Shown here: positions 1-6,962 of the stretch, piece by piece | Position numbering within the stretch: the first letter of the stretch is position 1 | Layout of the letters: every line of letters begins with the position of its first letter | DNA from: an uncultured Collinsella sp. | GTDB taxonomy: Bacteria; Actinomycetota; Coriobacteriia; Coriobacteriales; Coriobacteriaceae | Length of the DNA stretch: 24,982 nt | Assembly (NCBI GenBank): GCA_902470805.1 | Contig: CABRHX010000029.1 | Coordinates: 1 to 24,982 of the forward strand | Direction of reading: 5' to 3' | Position numbers and translations under genes: made by a program | Notes under the pieces: generated by a model | The model's input: only the letters and a program-made list of their open reading frames with translations | Databases searched by the model: none | Told to the model about the DNA's origin: nothing

Positions 1-3
1 TGG

Positions 4-33
4 GTCGGCCGGGATTGGTCAATCTCGGCCGAC
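4..33. repeat. Near-perfect 14-bp inverted repeat at window edge
   Basis: Arms 4-17 and 20-33 pair at all 14 positions with one G-U wobble when read on the plus strand, separated by 2 nt. No T-run follows on the plus strand. On the minus strand the sequence after the hairpin lies outside the window, so a minus-strand terminator or attenuator cannot be excluded. An operator is the alternative. Confidence 0.55.
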
Positions 34-47
34 TATATTTGGCTAAA

Positions 48-65
48 TTATTCCGGCGCTAACAT
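48..65 (-). CDS. Possible 5-codon leader peptide (MLAPE)
   Basis: An ATG at 63-65 on the minus strand follows a strong Shine-Dalgarno-like GAGGAGG (70-76) with a short 4-nt gap, and reads M-L-A-P-E-stop. All three frames close before the window edge, so this is not the start of a long gene. The inverted repeat at 4-33 follows it, an arrangement like a leader peptide plus attenuator for a gene beyond the left edge. This is inference from layout only. A chance SD-like match is the main alternative. Confidence 0.2.
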   Translation of the reverse strand: MLAPE

Positions 66-218
66 GGAACCTCCTCGTTCTCTGGACTGCATGGCAGCCC
101 GAGCGTAACGGGGATGCGCGGGAAGGCATTTAATGGCGGTGCCGAACGGCAATATTCGGTCGGGTGGGCGGCGGTGCTGATTCGCAATATAGGTGGTGTC
201 GAAAGGGCCTAGGACTCA
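66..218. other. Intergenic stretch, no gene seen
   Basis: No convincing coding frame is present on either strand. It carries the SD-like GAGGAGG of the possible leader ORF and a small TGCCG-AA-CGGCA hairpin near 140. It probably holds a minus-strand promoter for something left of the window; TATATT on the minus strand near 188-193 is a -10-like match without a clear -35. Confidence 0.4.
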
Positions 219-233
219 CCATGAAAGGGCGAC

Positions 234-261
234 AAAAAAGACGGCCAACCGAAGTTGACCG
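234..261 (-). terminator. Second copy of the tRNA-Lys terminator
   Basis: On the minus strand CGGTCAAC-TTCG-GTTGGCCG forms an 8-bp stem with a UUCG loop followed by six T (239-234). It lies inside a 43-bp exact direct repeat (219-261 equals 1504-1546). The outer 2 bp of the stem present in the tRNA-Lys copy are missing here. It would terminate transcription coming from the TraX gene and the ORF remnant. Confidence 0.7.
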
Positions 262-265
262 CTTT

Positions 266-544
266 CTATTCTATGCTGGAGCATCCAGAGGGTGCTTCCG
301 AACTCGTTTTCTCGCTGCCATTCATGCTTTCGAAGCATCTTTCGACCTTCGCAGTCTCATGTTTTGAGAATCTGCCGTGTTTATCACCGTTATCAATGAG
401 TGTGTGGAAGTGATCCTCATACAGATTCATGCGATCCGCCAGAGAACTGAGAAGCGTCTTTCTGCAGCCCTCATTGTCTACCCTCGCATCTCTCAGGTCT
501 TCCGGAAATTCACAAGCAGTCTTAGGGTCAATTTGTTTCTGCTT
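266..544 (-). pseudogene. 5'-truncated ORF remnant, unknown family
   Basis: A 92-codon open frame on the minus strand runs from a TGA at 545-547 to a TAG at 266-268. It has no ATG, GTG or TTG until codon 39 (Met in RMNLYEDHF), so it is probably a 5'-deleted or frameshifted gene; a 54-residue protein from that Met is the alternative. The composition looks like real soluble protein (DRMNLYEDHFHTLIDNGDKH, then HETAKVERCFESMN), charged and with no membrane segment. It begins 22 nt after the TraX stop and ends at the duplicated terminator. I do not recognise the family. Its base composition resembles TraX, not the chromosome to the right, so both probably arrived together. Confidence 0.45.
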
Positions 545-566
545 TCAGAGACTTGTTTGAGAGTTT

Positions 567-1364
567 TTAAAGACAGTTCAAAACAATAAGCGAGACACCA
601 TAAAGCAGAGCAAGATGTGCCGGATAGAAAATGTAGAAGAAATATTTCAGCTTCAGCCCTCGCTTGCCATTATAAAGATTGATAAGCAACAACGAAATTA
701 TCGCGGCAGCAACATCAGGATTAAAAATATTAGCTGTAGTGAACTCAAATCCGCCGCCAATTATATGGCATGACGAAAAGAGCACTGCACATACTGCAGC
801 AAAGAACATCTTTGCTTTGCTGTCGTGGAATAAATAGAATGCAGCCACAAGCAGAATGCCATACGCACCGCCATCCAGCTTAGTGTATTCAGCTGCCAGT
901 GCTGTCAAAACAATCAGAGCAATTTCTGCAATGTGCCTCTTCCATTTTGAAAGACTTTGTATCTTTTCCAGAATAATCAAAAAGACCAAGGAAAGCAGGA
1001 GCTCATACATAACATTCTGTTGCCGAAGGTCAAATAGCTGCCCGGTTTGAACGAAATCGTATATGGGCTCCGCAATGATTGCGAAGACAAGCATATTTCG
1101 CAGGTACTTCTTTATGTCATGAGTATGCAAAAATCCCTCAACTATCAAAAAGCAAAATAAGGGAAATGCAATTCTGCCAAGAACATGAAGCACATCCGAA
1201 GCCTCGCTTAGAATCGCCCACTGTTCGTCTGATATCCGATTGTACGATGCGTGAGTCATGATTCCATTGGTCAGGACGATCCTGCTTACATGATCGAGAA
1301 CCATCGAGATGGCCGCTGTTATCTTTAATGTGCTGCCGCTAATTCCGTATCTATCTGTTTTCAT
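567..1364 (-). CDS. TraX-family polytopic membrane protein
   Basis: 265 residues with about seven or eight hydrophobic helices. The N-terminus (GSTLKITAAISMVLDHVSR), the LHVLGRIAFPLFCFLIVEGF segment and the C-terminal KLKYFFYIFYPAHLALLYGV are the hallmarks of the TraX family, named for the F-plasmid pilin N-acetyltransferase; similar acyltransferase-like proteins are common in Firmicutes and Actinobacteria outside conjugation systems. The start ATG is preceded by GAAAGGAA with good spacing. The region is clearly more AT-rich than the genes to its right. Only 12 bp separate the start codon from a 25-bp copy of the tRNA-Lys tail, and no promoter is visible in between, so it may be expressed by read-through from the tRNA side. 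No relaxase, coupling protein or integrase is seen, so a role in conjugation is not supported. Confidence 0.85.
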   Translation of the reverse strand: MKTDRYGISGSTLKITAAISMVLDHVSRIVLTNGIMTHASYNRISDEQWAILSEASDVLHVLGRIAFPLFCFLIVEGFLHTHDIKKYLRNMLVFAIIAEPIYDFVQTGQLFDLRQQNVMYELLLSLVFLIILEKIQSLSKWKRHIAEIALIVLTALAAEYTKLDGGAYGILLVAAFYLFHDSKAKMFFAAVCAVLFSSCHIIGGGFEFTTANIFNPDVAAAIISLLLINLYNGKRGLKLKYFFYIFYPAHLALLYGVSLIVLNCL

Positions 1365-1376
1365 TTCTTTTTCCTT

Positions 1377-1401
1377 TCTTTGGGTGGGCCGTCAGGGGTT
1401 C
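1377..1401. repeat. 25-bp direct repeat: displaced tRNA-Lys 3' tail
   Basis: 25 bp identical to 1556-1580. It covers the last 17 nt of tRNA-Lys (discriminator to T-loop) plus 8 nt beyond the tRNA. Identity stops in the T-loop, the usual place where integrase att cores inside tRNA genes end. The start-to-start distance is 179 bp. Confidence 0.8.
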
Positions 1402-1505
1402 AGCCTGCTTCGCAGGCGGCCGCTGCGGCGCTTTCGCGCCTTGCGCGCTGCGCTGGCAAACGCTCGCGCGTTTACTCAGCTCCGCGCCCCGACGGGTTCG
1501 AACCC
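1402..1505. repeat. GC-rich hairpin cassette next to tRNA-Lys
   Basis: Non-coding. In order on the plus strand: GCCTGC-TTC-GCAGGC (1403-1417), a GGCGGCCGCTGCGGCG module, AAACGC-TCGC-GCGTTT (1458-1473), and a T-arm-like palindrome GGGTTCGAACCC ending at 1505. The same modules occur in the same order in the cassette at 10262-10380 beside tRNA-Gly. Start and end are set by where identity to tRNA parts stops. Confidence 0.6.
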
Positions 1506-1518
1506 ATGAAAGGGCGAC

Positions 1519-1548
1519 AAAAAAGACGGCCAACCGAAGTTGACCGTC
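1519..1548 (-). terminator. Intrinsic terminator of tRNA-Lys
   Basis: On the minus strand GACGGTCAAC-TTCG-GTTGGCCGTC (10-bp stem with one G-U pair, UUCG loop) is followed by six T. It lies 15 nt after the tRNA 3' end. Most of it (1504-1546) is repeated exactly at 219-261. Confidence 0.85.
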
Positions 1549-1563
1549 TCAACAATCTTTGGG

Positions 1564-1636
1564 TGGGCCGTCAGGGGTTCGAACCCTGGACCTTGGGATT
1601 AAAAGTCCCCTGCTCTGCCAGCTGAGCTAACGGCCC
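1564..1636 (-). tRNA. tRNA-Lys (anticodon TTT)
   Basis: Full cloverleaf on the minus strand: acceptor GGGCCGT/ACGGCCC, D-arm GCTC...GAGC, anticodon stem GGGGA/TCCCA wait-free of gaps around loop CTTTTAA (anticodon TTT at 1601-1603), T-arm CAGGG-TTCGAAC-CCCTG, discriminator A. The bases after the discriminator are CCC, not CCA, so the CCA end appears not to be encoded. A promoter and a terminator flank it. Confidence 0.96.
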
Positions 1637-1645
1637 GCGGGTGGC

Positions 1646-1674
1646 ATTGTACCACGGTCTGGGACTATTCCCAA
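1646..1674 (-). promoter_or_regulatory. Promoter of tRNA-Lys
   Basis: Minus strand TTGGGA (1674-1669), 17-nt spacer, TACAAT (1651-1646), then 9 nt to the tRNA 5' end. It overlaps the last codons and stop of the aminopeptidase gene. Confidence 0.65.
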
Positions 1675-2945
1675 CTCCATTGGCCGTTCTGGAAAATCAC
1701 AACTTCACGTCCATCAGGCGTAATTCCCGTAATATCGATGTCGTCCGTGCCAATCATAAAATCGACGTGCGCGCTCGAGACGTTAACGCCATGATCCAGG
1801 AGCTCTTCCTTGGACATGTCGTACCCACCCTCGATGCATTCGGGGAAACCGACACCTAGCGCGAGATGGCAGCTAGCGTTCTCGTCATAGAGCGTGTCAT
1901 AGAACAGAACGCCGCTTTCGCGGATCGGAGTGTTCTTGGAAATGAGCGCGACCTCGCCCAGATGAGCGGCACCTTCATCGGTGTCAATAATGCTCGCAAG
2001 CGTTGCCTTGCCCACGCGGGCGTCGTAGTCCACCACGCGGCCGCCCTCGAACTTAATCCAAAAATCTTCGACTTTATTGCCGTGGTGGATGAGCGGCATG
2101 GCCGAGTACACGATACCGTCGGCGCGCATGCGATCGGGCGAAGTGAAGACTTCCTCGGTGGGAATGTTGGGGAAGAAGGGGTGCCCATCGGGCGTCTTGC
2201 CCTTGCCGCCGGCCCACTCGTGACCCTTCGTCATGCCAATCGTCAGATCGGTTCCATTTGCCGCGGTGTAATGCAGGCAGTCGAAACGATTGTCGTTCAG
2301 GAAACGCAGGTTCTTTTCGAATGCGGCGTCATGGAGCTCCCAGTCGCTCTCTGGGTCCTGGCCATCGGCGCGAGCGGTGTGCAGAATCGCATTCCACAGC
2401 TTATAGATTGCAACCTCATCGGCGTCTCCCGGGAACACCTCGCGCGCCCAAGCCACGACCGGAGCGCCGGCGATGCACCACGGATTGATGTTGTAATCCA
2501 GTCCACGGCGGAAAACTTTGCACTGCGTGTTCTTTGCCTTAGAAGCTGCAGCGGGCTTAGCGGGATCGATGCCCTTAAGGGCGGCGGGGTCCGCACCCTC
2601 GATAAAGATAAAGCAGGCACCGTCCTGGGCCAGGGAATCCAGCTGCAGGCGCTTCCACTCGGGCGTCTGCTCAAAATAGCTTTTCTCGACATGCTCGTAC
2701 GTGAGCCTCGTCACGGCATCATCGGCCCAGATGACCGTCACGTGGCCGGCGCCGGCAGCATAGGCCTCCGCGACCACCACGCGCGCAAACGGCGCGCACT
2801 CAACCGGAGACTGAACGACGACTTCCTGGCCGGGCTTAACGTTTACGCCCTTGCGGACAACCAGGCGCGCATAGTTTTTAATCTTGGGCTCCAGGGACTT
2901 CATACCCTCCAGGGCCTCTTCGACCGTCAGGGCAGCTCGAATCAT
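1665..2945 (-). CDS. M29-family aminopeptidase (AmpS/AmpT/PepS type)
   Basis: 426 residues from the chosen start. Cytoplasmic metallo-aminopeptidase that removes N-terminal residues from peptides and normally carries two metal ions. The family motifs are all present: NIPTEEVFTSPD (about 260-271), GEVALI with Glu331, FYDTLYDENASCHLALG with His360, and HVDFMIG with His393 and Asp395. Together these give the expected set of Glu, His and Asp metal ligands. No signal peptide or membrane segment. An in-frame ATG lies four codons upstream (2957), but it has no ribosome site; the ATG at 2945 has GGAG 6 nt upstream, so it is preferred. A terminator separates it from the upstream membrane-protein gene, so it likely has its own promoter. 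tRNA-Lys lies 28 nt downstream on the same strand. Confidence 0.93.
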   Translation of the reverse strand: MIRAALTVEEALEGMKSLEPKIKNYARLVVRKGVNVKPGQEVVVQSPVECAPFARVVVAEAYAAGAGHVTVIWADDAVTRLTYEHVEKSYFEQTPEWKRLQLDSLAQDGACFIFIEGADPAALKGIDPAKPAAASKAKNTQCKVFRRGLDYNINPWCIAGAPVVAWAREVFPGDADEVAIYKLWNAILHTARADGQDPESDWELHDAAFEKNLRFLNDNRFDCLHYTAANGTDLTIGMTKGHEWAGGKGKTPDGHPFFPNIPTEEVFTSPDRMRADGIVYSAMPLIHHGNKVEDFWIKFEGGRVVDYDARVGKATLASIIDTDEGAAHLGEVALISKNTPIRESGVLFYDTLYDENASCHLALGVGFPECIEGGYDMSKEELLDHGVNVSSAHVDFMIGTDDIDITGITPDGREVVIFQNGQWSWE

Positions 2946-2973
2946 GTGCCACTCCATCTATCTATAGAACAGT

Positions 2974-3004
2974 AAAAAGGCGCGCCGCAAAAACGACGCG
3001 CCTT
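2974..3004 (-). terminator. Intrinsic terminator after the purC operon
   Basis: Minus strand AAGGCGCG (3004-2997) pairs with CGCGCCTT (2984-2977) and is followed by further T residues (TTTTT across 2978-2974). It sits 30 nt after the stop of the two-helix membrane protein and before the aminopeptidase gene. Confidence 0.75.
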
Positions 3005-3034
3005 ATATCTTAGCGATAAGTATGTATGCAAACG

Positions 3035-3610
3035 CTACTTCTTCTTGGAGTCCTTCTTGTCCTCCTCGGCAGCTGCGCGCTCGATAAGAGCGTTGAGCTT
3101 GTTCTCGGACATGCCCTCGGCCTGCGCGCGGTACATGTTGCGCAAGGGACGAATACGAGCGAAGTCGTAGATAAAGTCACCTAGGATGATGACATAGGAC
3201 AAAACGATGCCGACCATCTGGACAGGGCTGGACACCATGCCAGCGGGAGCGAAGTACAGCGAGGCCCAAATTGCCACGACGAGCACCATGCCAATGGCGA
3301 GCACAATCCACCAGATGCGACGGCGCTTGGTGTAGTCCTCGTCCTGCTTGAGGAGGATATTCGACACCGTATAGATGCGGTCCTCCTTGGCGCGCTGCTT
3401 AGCCTTGCGGGCGCGCTTCTCCTCTTTAGAGAGGCCCTCGAGGTTCTCGCCCTTCTCGAGCTCTTTGCGGCGTGCCTTAGACGAAGCCGGCACGACGCGA
3501 ACGGAGCTCGCTGCTTGGCGGGCGGGCTTAGCAGATGCGGCAGACTTGCGCGCAACCCCGGTAACTTCGTGGGATTGCGTGCGCTTGTTCGTGGCGCTAC
3601 GGGTACTCAC
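3035..3610 (-). CDS. Conserved-looking two-helix membrane protein with basic N-terminus
   Basis: 191 residues, GTG start. Residues 1-95 are hydrophilic, strongly basic and Ser/Ala-rich, with a Lys/Arg/Glu helix at 45-78 that could be a coiled coil. Two membrane helices follow (about 100-120 and 131-150) and then a charged tail ending KKDSKKK. The GTG start directly follows the purC stop codon with no intervening base, and AAGGAG inside the end of purC supplies the ribosome site, so it is almost certainly co-translated with purC. I do not recognise a named family, and no catalytic motif is visible. Topology with both termini in the cytoplasm fits the charge distribution. Any link to purine synthesis is from operon position only. 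Confidence 0.8.
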   Translation of the reverse strand: MSTRSATNKRTQSHEVTGVARKSAASAKPARQAASSVRVVPASSKARRKELEKGENLEGLSKEEKRARKAKQRAKEDRIYTVSNILLKQDEDYTKRRRIWWIVLAIGMVLVVAIWASLYFAPAGMVSSPVQMVGIVLSYVIILGDFIYDFARIRPLRNMYRAQAEGMSENKLNALIERAAAEEDKKDSKKK

Positions 3611-4498
3611 TTATGCATTCTCCTTCATGCTTGTGAACTGGGAGCCCGTGATGATCTGGAAGGCCTCGCGATAGCGCTCGGACGTACCATCGATGACCTC
3701 GGCGGGCAGGTGCGGGGTCTCCCCCGTCATATCCCAGTTGGCCTTGAGCCAATTGCGGACGAATTGCTTGTCGTAGCTAGACTGGATCTTACCCTCCTCG
3801 TAGCTGGCAGCAGGCCAGAAACGGCTGGAGTCGGGCGTGAGGCACTCGTCGATCAGCGTGACCTTGCCATCGATGACACCAAACTCGAACTTGGTGTCGG
3901 CAATGATGATGCCACGGGTCGCGGCGTACTCGGCAGCGGCCTTGTAGATCTTGAGGGAAAGGTCGCGAATCTGCGTGGCGATGTCCTCGCCCACGATCTC
4001 GCAGCAACGCTCGAACGAGATGTTCTCGTCGTGGTCACCGATCTCGGCCTTCGTGGACGGCGTGAACAGCGGTTCGGGAAGCTTGGAAGCCTCGGTCAGG
4101 CCCTCAGGCAGCTGGATGCCGCAGACGGTGCCGTTCTCGTCGTAGGTCTTCTTGCCCGAACCGGTCAGATAGCCGCGGACGATGCACTCGATAGGAATCG
4201 TCTGGGCCTTCTTAACCAGCATGGCGCGGCCAGCGAGGTAGTCACGATACTCAGCAAACTCCTCGGGGAAATCCGCCGGGTCGATGGAAACGAGATGGTT
4301 GGGGACGATGTCGGCAAACTTATCGAACCAGAATGCCGAGATGCGATTGAGTACCTCTCCCTTAAACGGAATCTCGTCGGGAAGAATGAAGTCGAACGCA
4401 GAAATGCGGTCGGTGGCGACCATCAGCAGGTTTTCACCGGCATCGTAAATATCACGAACCTTGCCACGGGAATCCGGACGACGCTCCATCGTTGTCAC
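3611..4498 (-). CDS. purC: Phosphoribosylaminoimidazole-succinocarboxamide synthase (SAICAR synthetase)
   Basis: Cytoplasmic enzyme joining aspartate to CAIR with ATP in IMP synthesis; purB further upstream encodes the enzyme for the next step. About 295 residues, the longer PurC form. Recognisable motifs: RGKVRDIYDAG at the N-terminus, DRISAFDF, IPIECIVRGYLTGSG in the centre, GIIIADTKFEFG, LIDECLTPDSSRFWPA and SYDKQFVRNWL. The open frame extends to a GTG at 4507, but that GTG touches the SD. The GTG at 4498 has GGAG 8 nt upstream and is preferred; the ATG at 4489 is a weaker option. The downstream membrane protein starts at the very next base after its stop. Confidence 0.96.
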   Translation of the reverse strand: MTTMERRPDSRGKVRDIYDAGENLLMVATDRISAFDFILPDEIPFKGEVLNRISAFWFDKFADIVPNHLVSIDPADFPEEFAEYRDYLAGRAMLVKKAQTIPIECIVRGYLTGSGKKTYDENGTVCGIQLPEGLTEASKLPEPLFTPSTKAEIGDHDENISFERCCEIVGEDIATQIRDLSLKIYKAAAEYAATRGIIIADTKFEFGVIDGKVTLIDECLTPDSSRFWPAASYEEGKIQSSYDKQFVRNWLKANWDMTGETPHLPAEVIDGTSERYREAFQIITGSQFTSMKENA

Positions 4499-4529
4499 GT
4501 GAGTCACTCCTTACCTAAATACGACAGAA

Positions 4530-4549
4530 ATGCGGGTTCTTTCCCGCAT
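4530..4549 (-). terminator. Hairpin between the sensor kinase and purC
   Basis: ATGCGGG (4530-4536) and CCCGCAT (4543-4549) form a perfect 7-bp stem with a 6-nt loop. On the minus strand it is followed by TTTCTGT, a weak T-run. It may be a weak terminator for the kinase or a leader structure of purC mRNA. Confidence 0.45.
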
Positions 4550-4607
4550 GTTTTCGCAAACTCGGAGCGGCAGGGACGCGGCCCCTCCTTCACCGAATAG
4601 CGAAAAG

Positions 4608-6173
4608 CTAGTGCTCCATTGTAGTAGATGCCGCGTCTGCCGTGTGCTCGCGGGGCAGATGAATTGTAAAAGTCGTACCCTTTCCAAGCTCCGACTCCAC
4701 GGATATGTAGCCATGGTGACGCTCGACGATCTGCTTGGTCACGGCGAGGCCAACGCCCAGGCCGCCAGCTTCGCGGGCGCGGCTGGCATCGGCGCGCCAA
4801 AACCGCCCGAAGATACGCGACAAATCGTCCTTGGCAATACCGATGCCGGTATCAGAAACGGCAATGCTGACGTGCCTGCGGTCACTGAGCACCGACACCA
4901 CGACCCAACCGCCCTCGGGGGTGTAGCGCATGGCGTTGCTCATGAGGTTGATAACACATTGCGTGATCATGTCGGGATCGGCCTCGACGACATCGTCGTG
5001 CCCTTGGGTTTCATCTGCAAAGCGAAGACGAAGGTCACGGTCGGCAAACAGACGCTCCTGGCCGTTCACAATCGATCGCACGAACGGAACCATGTCCACC
5101 GGTTCTAGATTGAGCGGAGCCGTGCTGTTTTCCATACGCGATAGGTCGAGCATCTGCTGCACCAGACGAGCCAGGCGACGCGTCTCGGAAGCAACGGTCT
5201 CCAAATGCTCATCGTCGGTGGGATACACGCCATCCTGCATGGCCTCGACCGTTGCGAGCATGGCCATAAGCGGCGTGCGAAGCTCGTGTGCAACGTCTGA
5301 GGTCAGGCGCTTCTCGTGTTTCATATCCTTCTCGAGCGAGGTGGCCATCTCATCGAAGGTCTCACCCAGCTGATCGATCTCGTCATCACCGCGCAGCCCC
5401 GTGCGAGCCGACAGGTCGCCGTCACGGATTTGCTTTGCGGTACTGGTGATGCGATGAATCGGTTTGGTGAGCATGCGCGACACGAGCGATCCGATAACGA
5501 CCGAAATGCAGATTGCAACAACCGCGGCGAGGGCCATGGCGTTAAAGGTCTTCTCCCTAAACGCAGAGTCCGCCTTGGTGAGCAGAGCGTCGGAGCCGAT
5601 GGCCCACAGCTTTACCTGTCCGACATGCTCGCCGGAAGACGTTACAATCTCGACGTTAGCAACGCTATCGGAGTCGGTTGGAGCAGACGAGACCGGGCTA
5701 TGCGATGCCCTCTTGCCGCTCGTGTCGTCGGTCGTAGCCTGGTTTTCGCGTACATCGGCGGTGGCGCTTGCCGAGGGCCAGGAATCGTCATAAACGATCA
5801 CACCCTTTTTATTGACGACCTGCATGCCCAGATCGTCGGAAACCAAACTCGACGTTGCGACCGTGCGCAGTTCTCCCGCGGTCCAAGAGCCGTTTTCCTC
5901 ATATGAGGTCGCCAACTTCTCGGCAGCGGAATTTGCGATTTCGACGATATTGGAGCGTGTGTAATCCGAAAAGACCGTGCCCCACACAACAGAGACAACG
6001 CCCACCAGCACCAATACCGTCATGAGCGATGTCAGAGCAAAAGCAAGTGCCATGCGCGAGGGATAGCTCATCGTTGGCCGTGAATCGGAACGAGGCGTGT
6101 TCCAACTAGCCTTGGAACCCGCCTCGCTCTCCTGCTTGTGCTTTTGTCCGATTTCAAAGCGCGCAGGTGTCAT
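4608..6173 (-). CDS. Two-component sensor histidine kinase (HAMP, BaeS-like)
   Basis: 521 residues. Membrane helices at about 42-64 and 212-233 enclose an extracytoplasmic sensor region of about 145 residues, part of it (130-170) Ser/Thr/Asp-rich and probably disordered. A HAMP linker follows (about 234-288), then the H-box SDVAHELRTPL with phospho-acceptor His296, N-box NLMSNAMRYT (about 409-418), G1 DTGIGI, F-box RIFGRFWR and G2 GGLGVGLAV. All catalytic boxes are intact. It would phosphorylate the response regulator encoded 11 nt upstream. The start has only a weak GGGAA ribosome site, which fits coupling to the upstream gene; Met35 or Met41 are alternative starts. The ligand is unknown; architecture suggests an envelope signal. 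Confidence 0.93.
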   Translation of the reverse strand: MTPARFEIGQKHKQESEAGSKASWNTPRSDSRPTMSYPSRMALAFALTSLMTVLVLVGVVSVVWGTVFSDYTRSNIVEIANSAAEKLATSYEENGSWTAGELRTVATSSLVSDDLGMQVVNKKGVIVYDDSWPSASATADVRENQATTDDTSGKRASHSPVSSAPTDSDSVANVEIVTSSGEHVGQVKLWAIGSDALLTKADSAFREKTFNAMALAAVVAICISVVIGSLVSRMLTKPIHRITSTAKQIRDGDLSARTGLRGDDEIDQLGETFDEMATSLEKDMKHEKRLTSDVAHELRTPLMAMLATVEAMQDGVYPTDDEHLETVASETRRLARLVQQMLDLSRMENSTAPLNLEPVDMVPFVRSIVNGQERLFADRDLRLRFADETQGHDDVVEADPDMITQCVINLMSNAMRYTPEGGWVVVSVLSDRRHVSIAVSDTGIGIAKDDLSRIFGRFWRADASRAREAGGLGVGLAVTKQIVERHHGYISVESELGKGTTFTIHLPREHTADAASTTMEH

Positions 6174-6184
6174 ATGTGATTTCC

Positions 6185-6907
6185 CTATTTCTCGTCCGAC
6201 TTATCGGTCTTGGCCGGAGCCTCGAAGCGATAGCCGACACCATGGACGGTGTAGAGCCACTTGGGCTTCTTGGGATCATCGCCCAGCTTGGCGCGAAGAT
6301 TCTTCACGTGGCTATCGATGGTGCGCTCATAGCCCTCAAAGTCATACCCGAGCACTTTCTCGACCAGCTCCATGCGGTTATACACACGGCCGGGATGGCG
6401 GGCAAGCGTGGTGAGCAGCTTAAACTCGGAAGCCGTCAGATCGACTTCCTTGCCCTCGACCAAGATCTTGTGGCCCGAGATATCGATGACCAGATCGCCG
6501 AAGTCGAGTACCTCGACGGCGGGCTCGTCGGCCTGATGGGCACGGCGGAACAGAGCGCGAACGCGGGCGACGAGCTCGCGCGGCGAGAACGGCTTAATCA
6601 GATAGTCGTCGGCGCCGAGCTCAAGACCGATAATACGGTCCTCGATCTCGCCCTTAGCCGTCAGCATGATGATGGGGACATCCGAGGTATCGCGAATGGT
6701 GCGGCAAACGCGCTCGCCGGGAATCTTGGGGAGCATAAGGTCGAGCACGACCAGGTCGAACTGATGCTTCTCGAACTCCTCGATCGCGGACTGGCCGTCG
6801 CCGACGCCCACAACCCAGTAGCCTTCGCGCTCGAGATAGGCAGCGACGGCGTCACGGATTGCCTTCTCATCCTCGACCAGCAGAATCTTTTTTGCATCTG
6901 AAGCCAT
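6185..6907 (-). CDS. OmpR/PhoB-family response regulator
   Basis: 240 residues. Receiver domain with acidic pair Glu12-Asp13, phospho-acceptor Asp56 (VVLDLMLP), Thr83 and Lys105 (LIKPFSPRE). C-terminal winged-helix domain includes LTASEFKLLTTLARHPGRVY and RTIDSHVKNLRAKLGDD, ending VHGVGYRF. DNA-binding regulator partnered with the kinase just downstream. The frame can be extended seven codons to a TTG, but the ATG at 6907 has a G-rich AGGGGGG ribosome site 7 nt away and is the natural receiver start (MASDAKKILLVEDE). Likely first gene of the kinase operon: a 153-nt gap with a hairpin separates it from the lipoprotein gene upstream. Confidence 0.95.
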   Translation of the reverse strand: MASDAKKILLVEDEKAIRDAVAAYLEREGYWVVGVGDGQSAIEEFEKHQFDLVVLDLMLPKIPGERVCRTIRDTSDVPIIMLTAKGEIEDRIIGLELGADDYLIKPFSPRELVARVRALFRRAHQADEPAVEVLDFGDLVIDISGHKILVEGKEVDLTASEFKLLTTLARHPGRVYNRMELVEKVLGYDFEGYERTIDSHVKNLRAKLGDDPKKPKWLYTVHGVGYRFEAPAKTDKSDEK

Positions 6908-6962
6908 AACACGGCCCCCCTGTCTCAATTAGCTAAGAACAAGCCCATTTTAACGCACCTGA

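Noticed and set aside
61..90. A T-box riboswitch motif at GGAACC
   Set aside because: The conserved T-box sequence and specifier stem cannot be built around it.
567..1364. TraX as evidence of a conjugative element
   Set aside because: No relaxase, type IV secretion or integrase genes are visible, and TraX-family acyltransferase-like proteins are common outside conjugation.
1377..1505. A degenerate second tRNA gene
   Set aside because: Only the 17-nt tail and a T-arm-like palindrome are present; no D-arm, anticodon arm or 5' acceptor strand can be built.
1866..2975. A 369-codon plus-strand frame over the aminopeptidase
   Set aside because: Antisense shadow of the M29 gene, whose metal-ligand motifs are intact on the minus strand.
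3515..4600. A 361-codon plus-strand frame over purC
   Set aside because: Antisense shadow; purC motifs on the minus strand are unambiguous.
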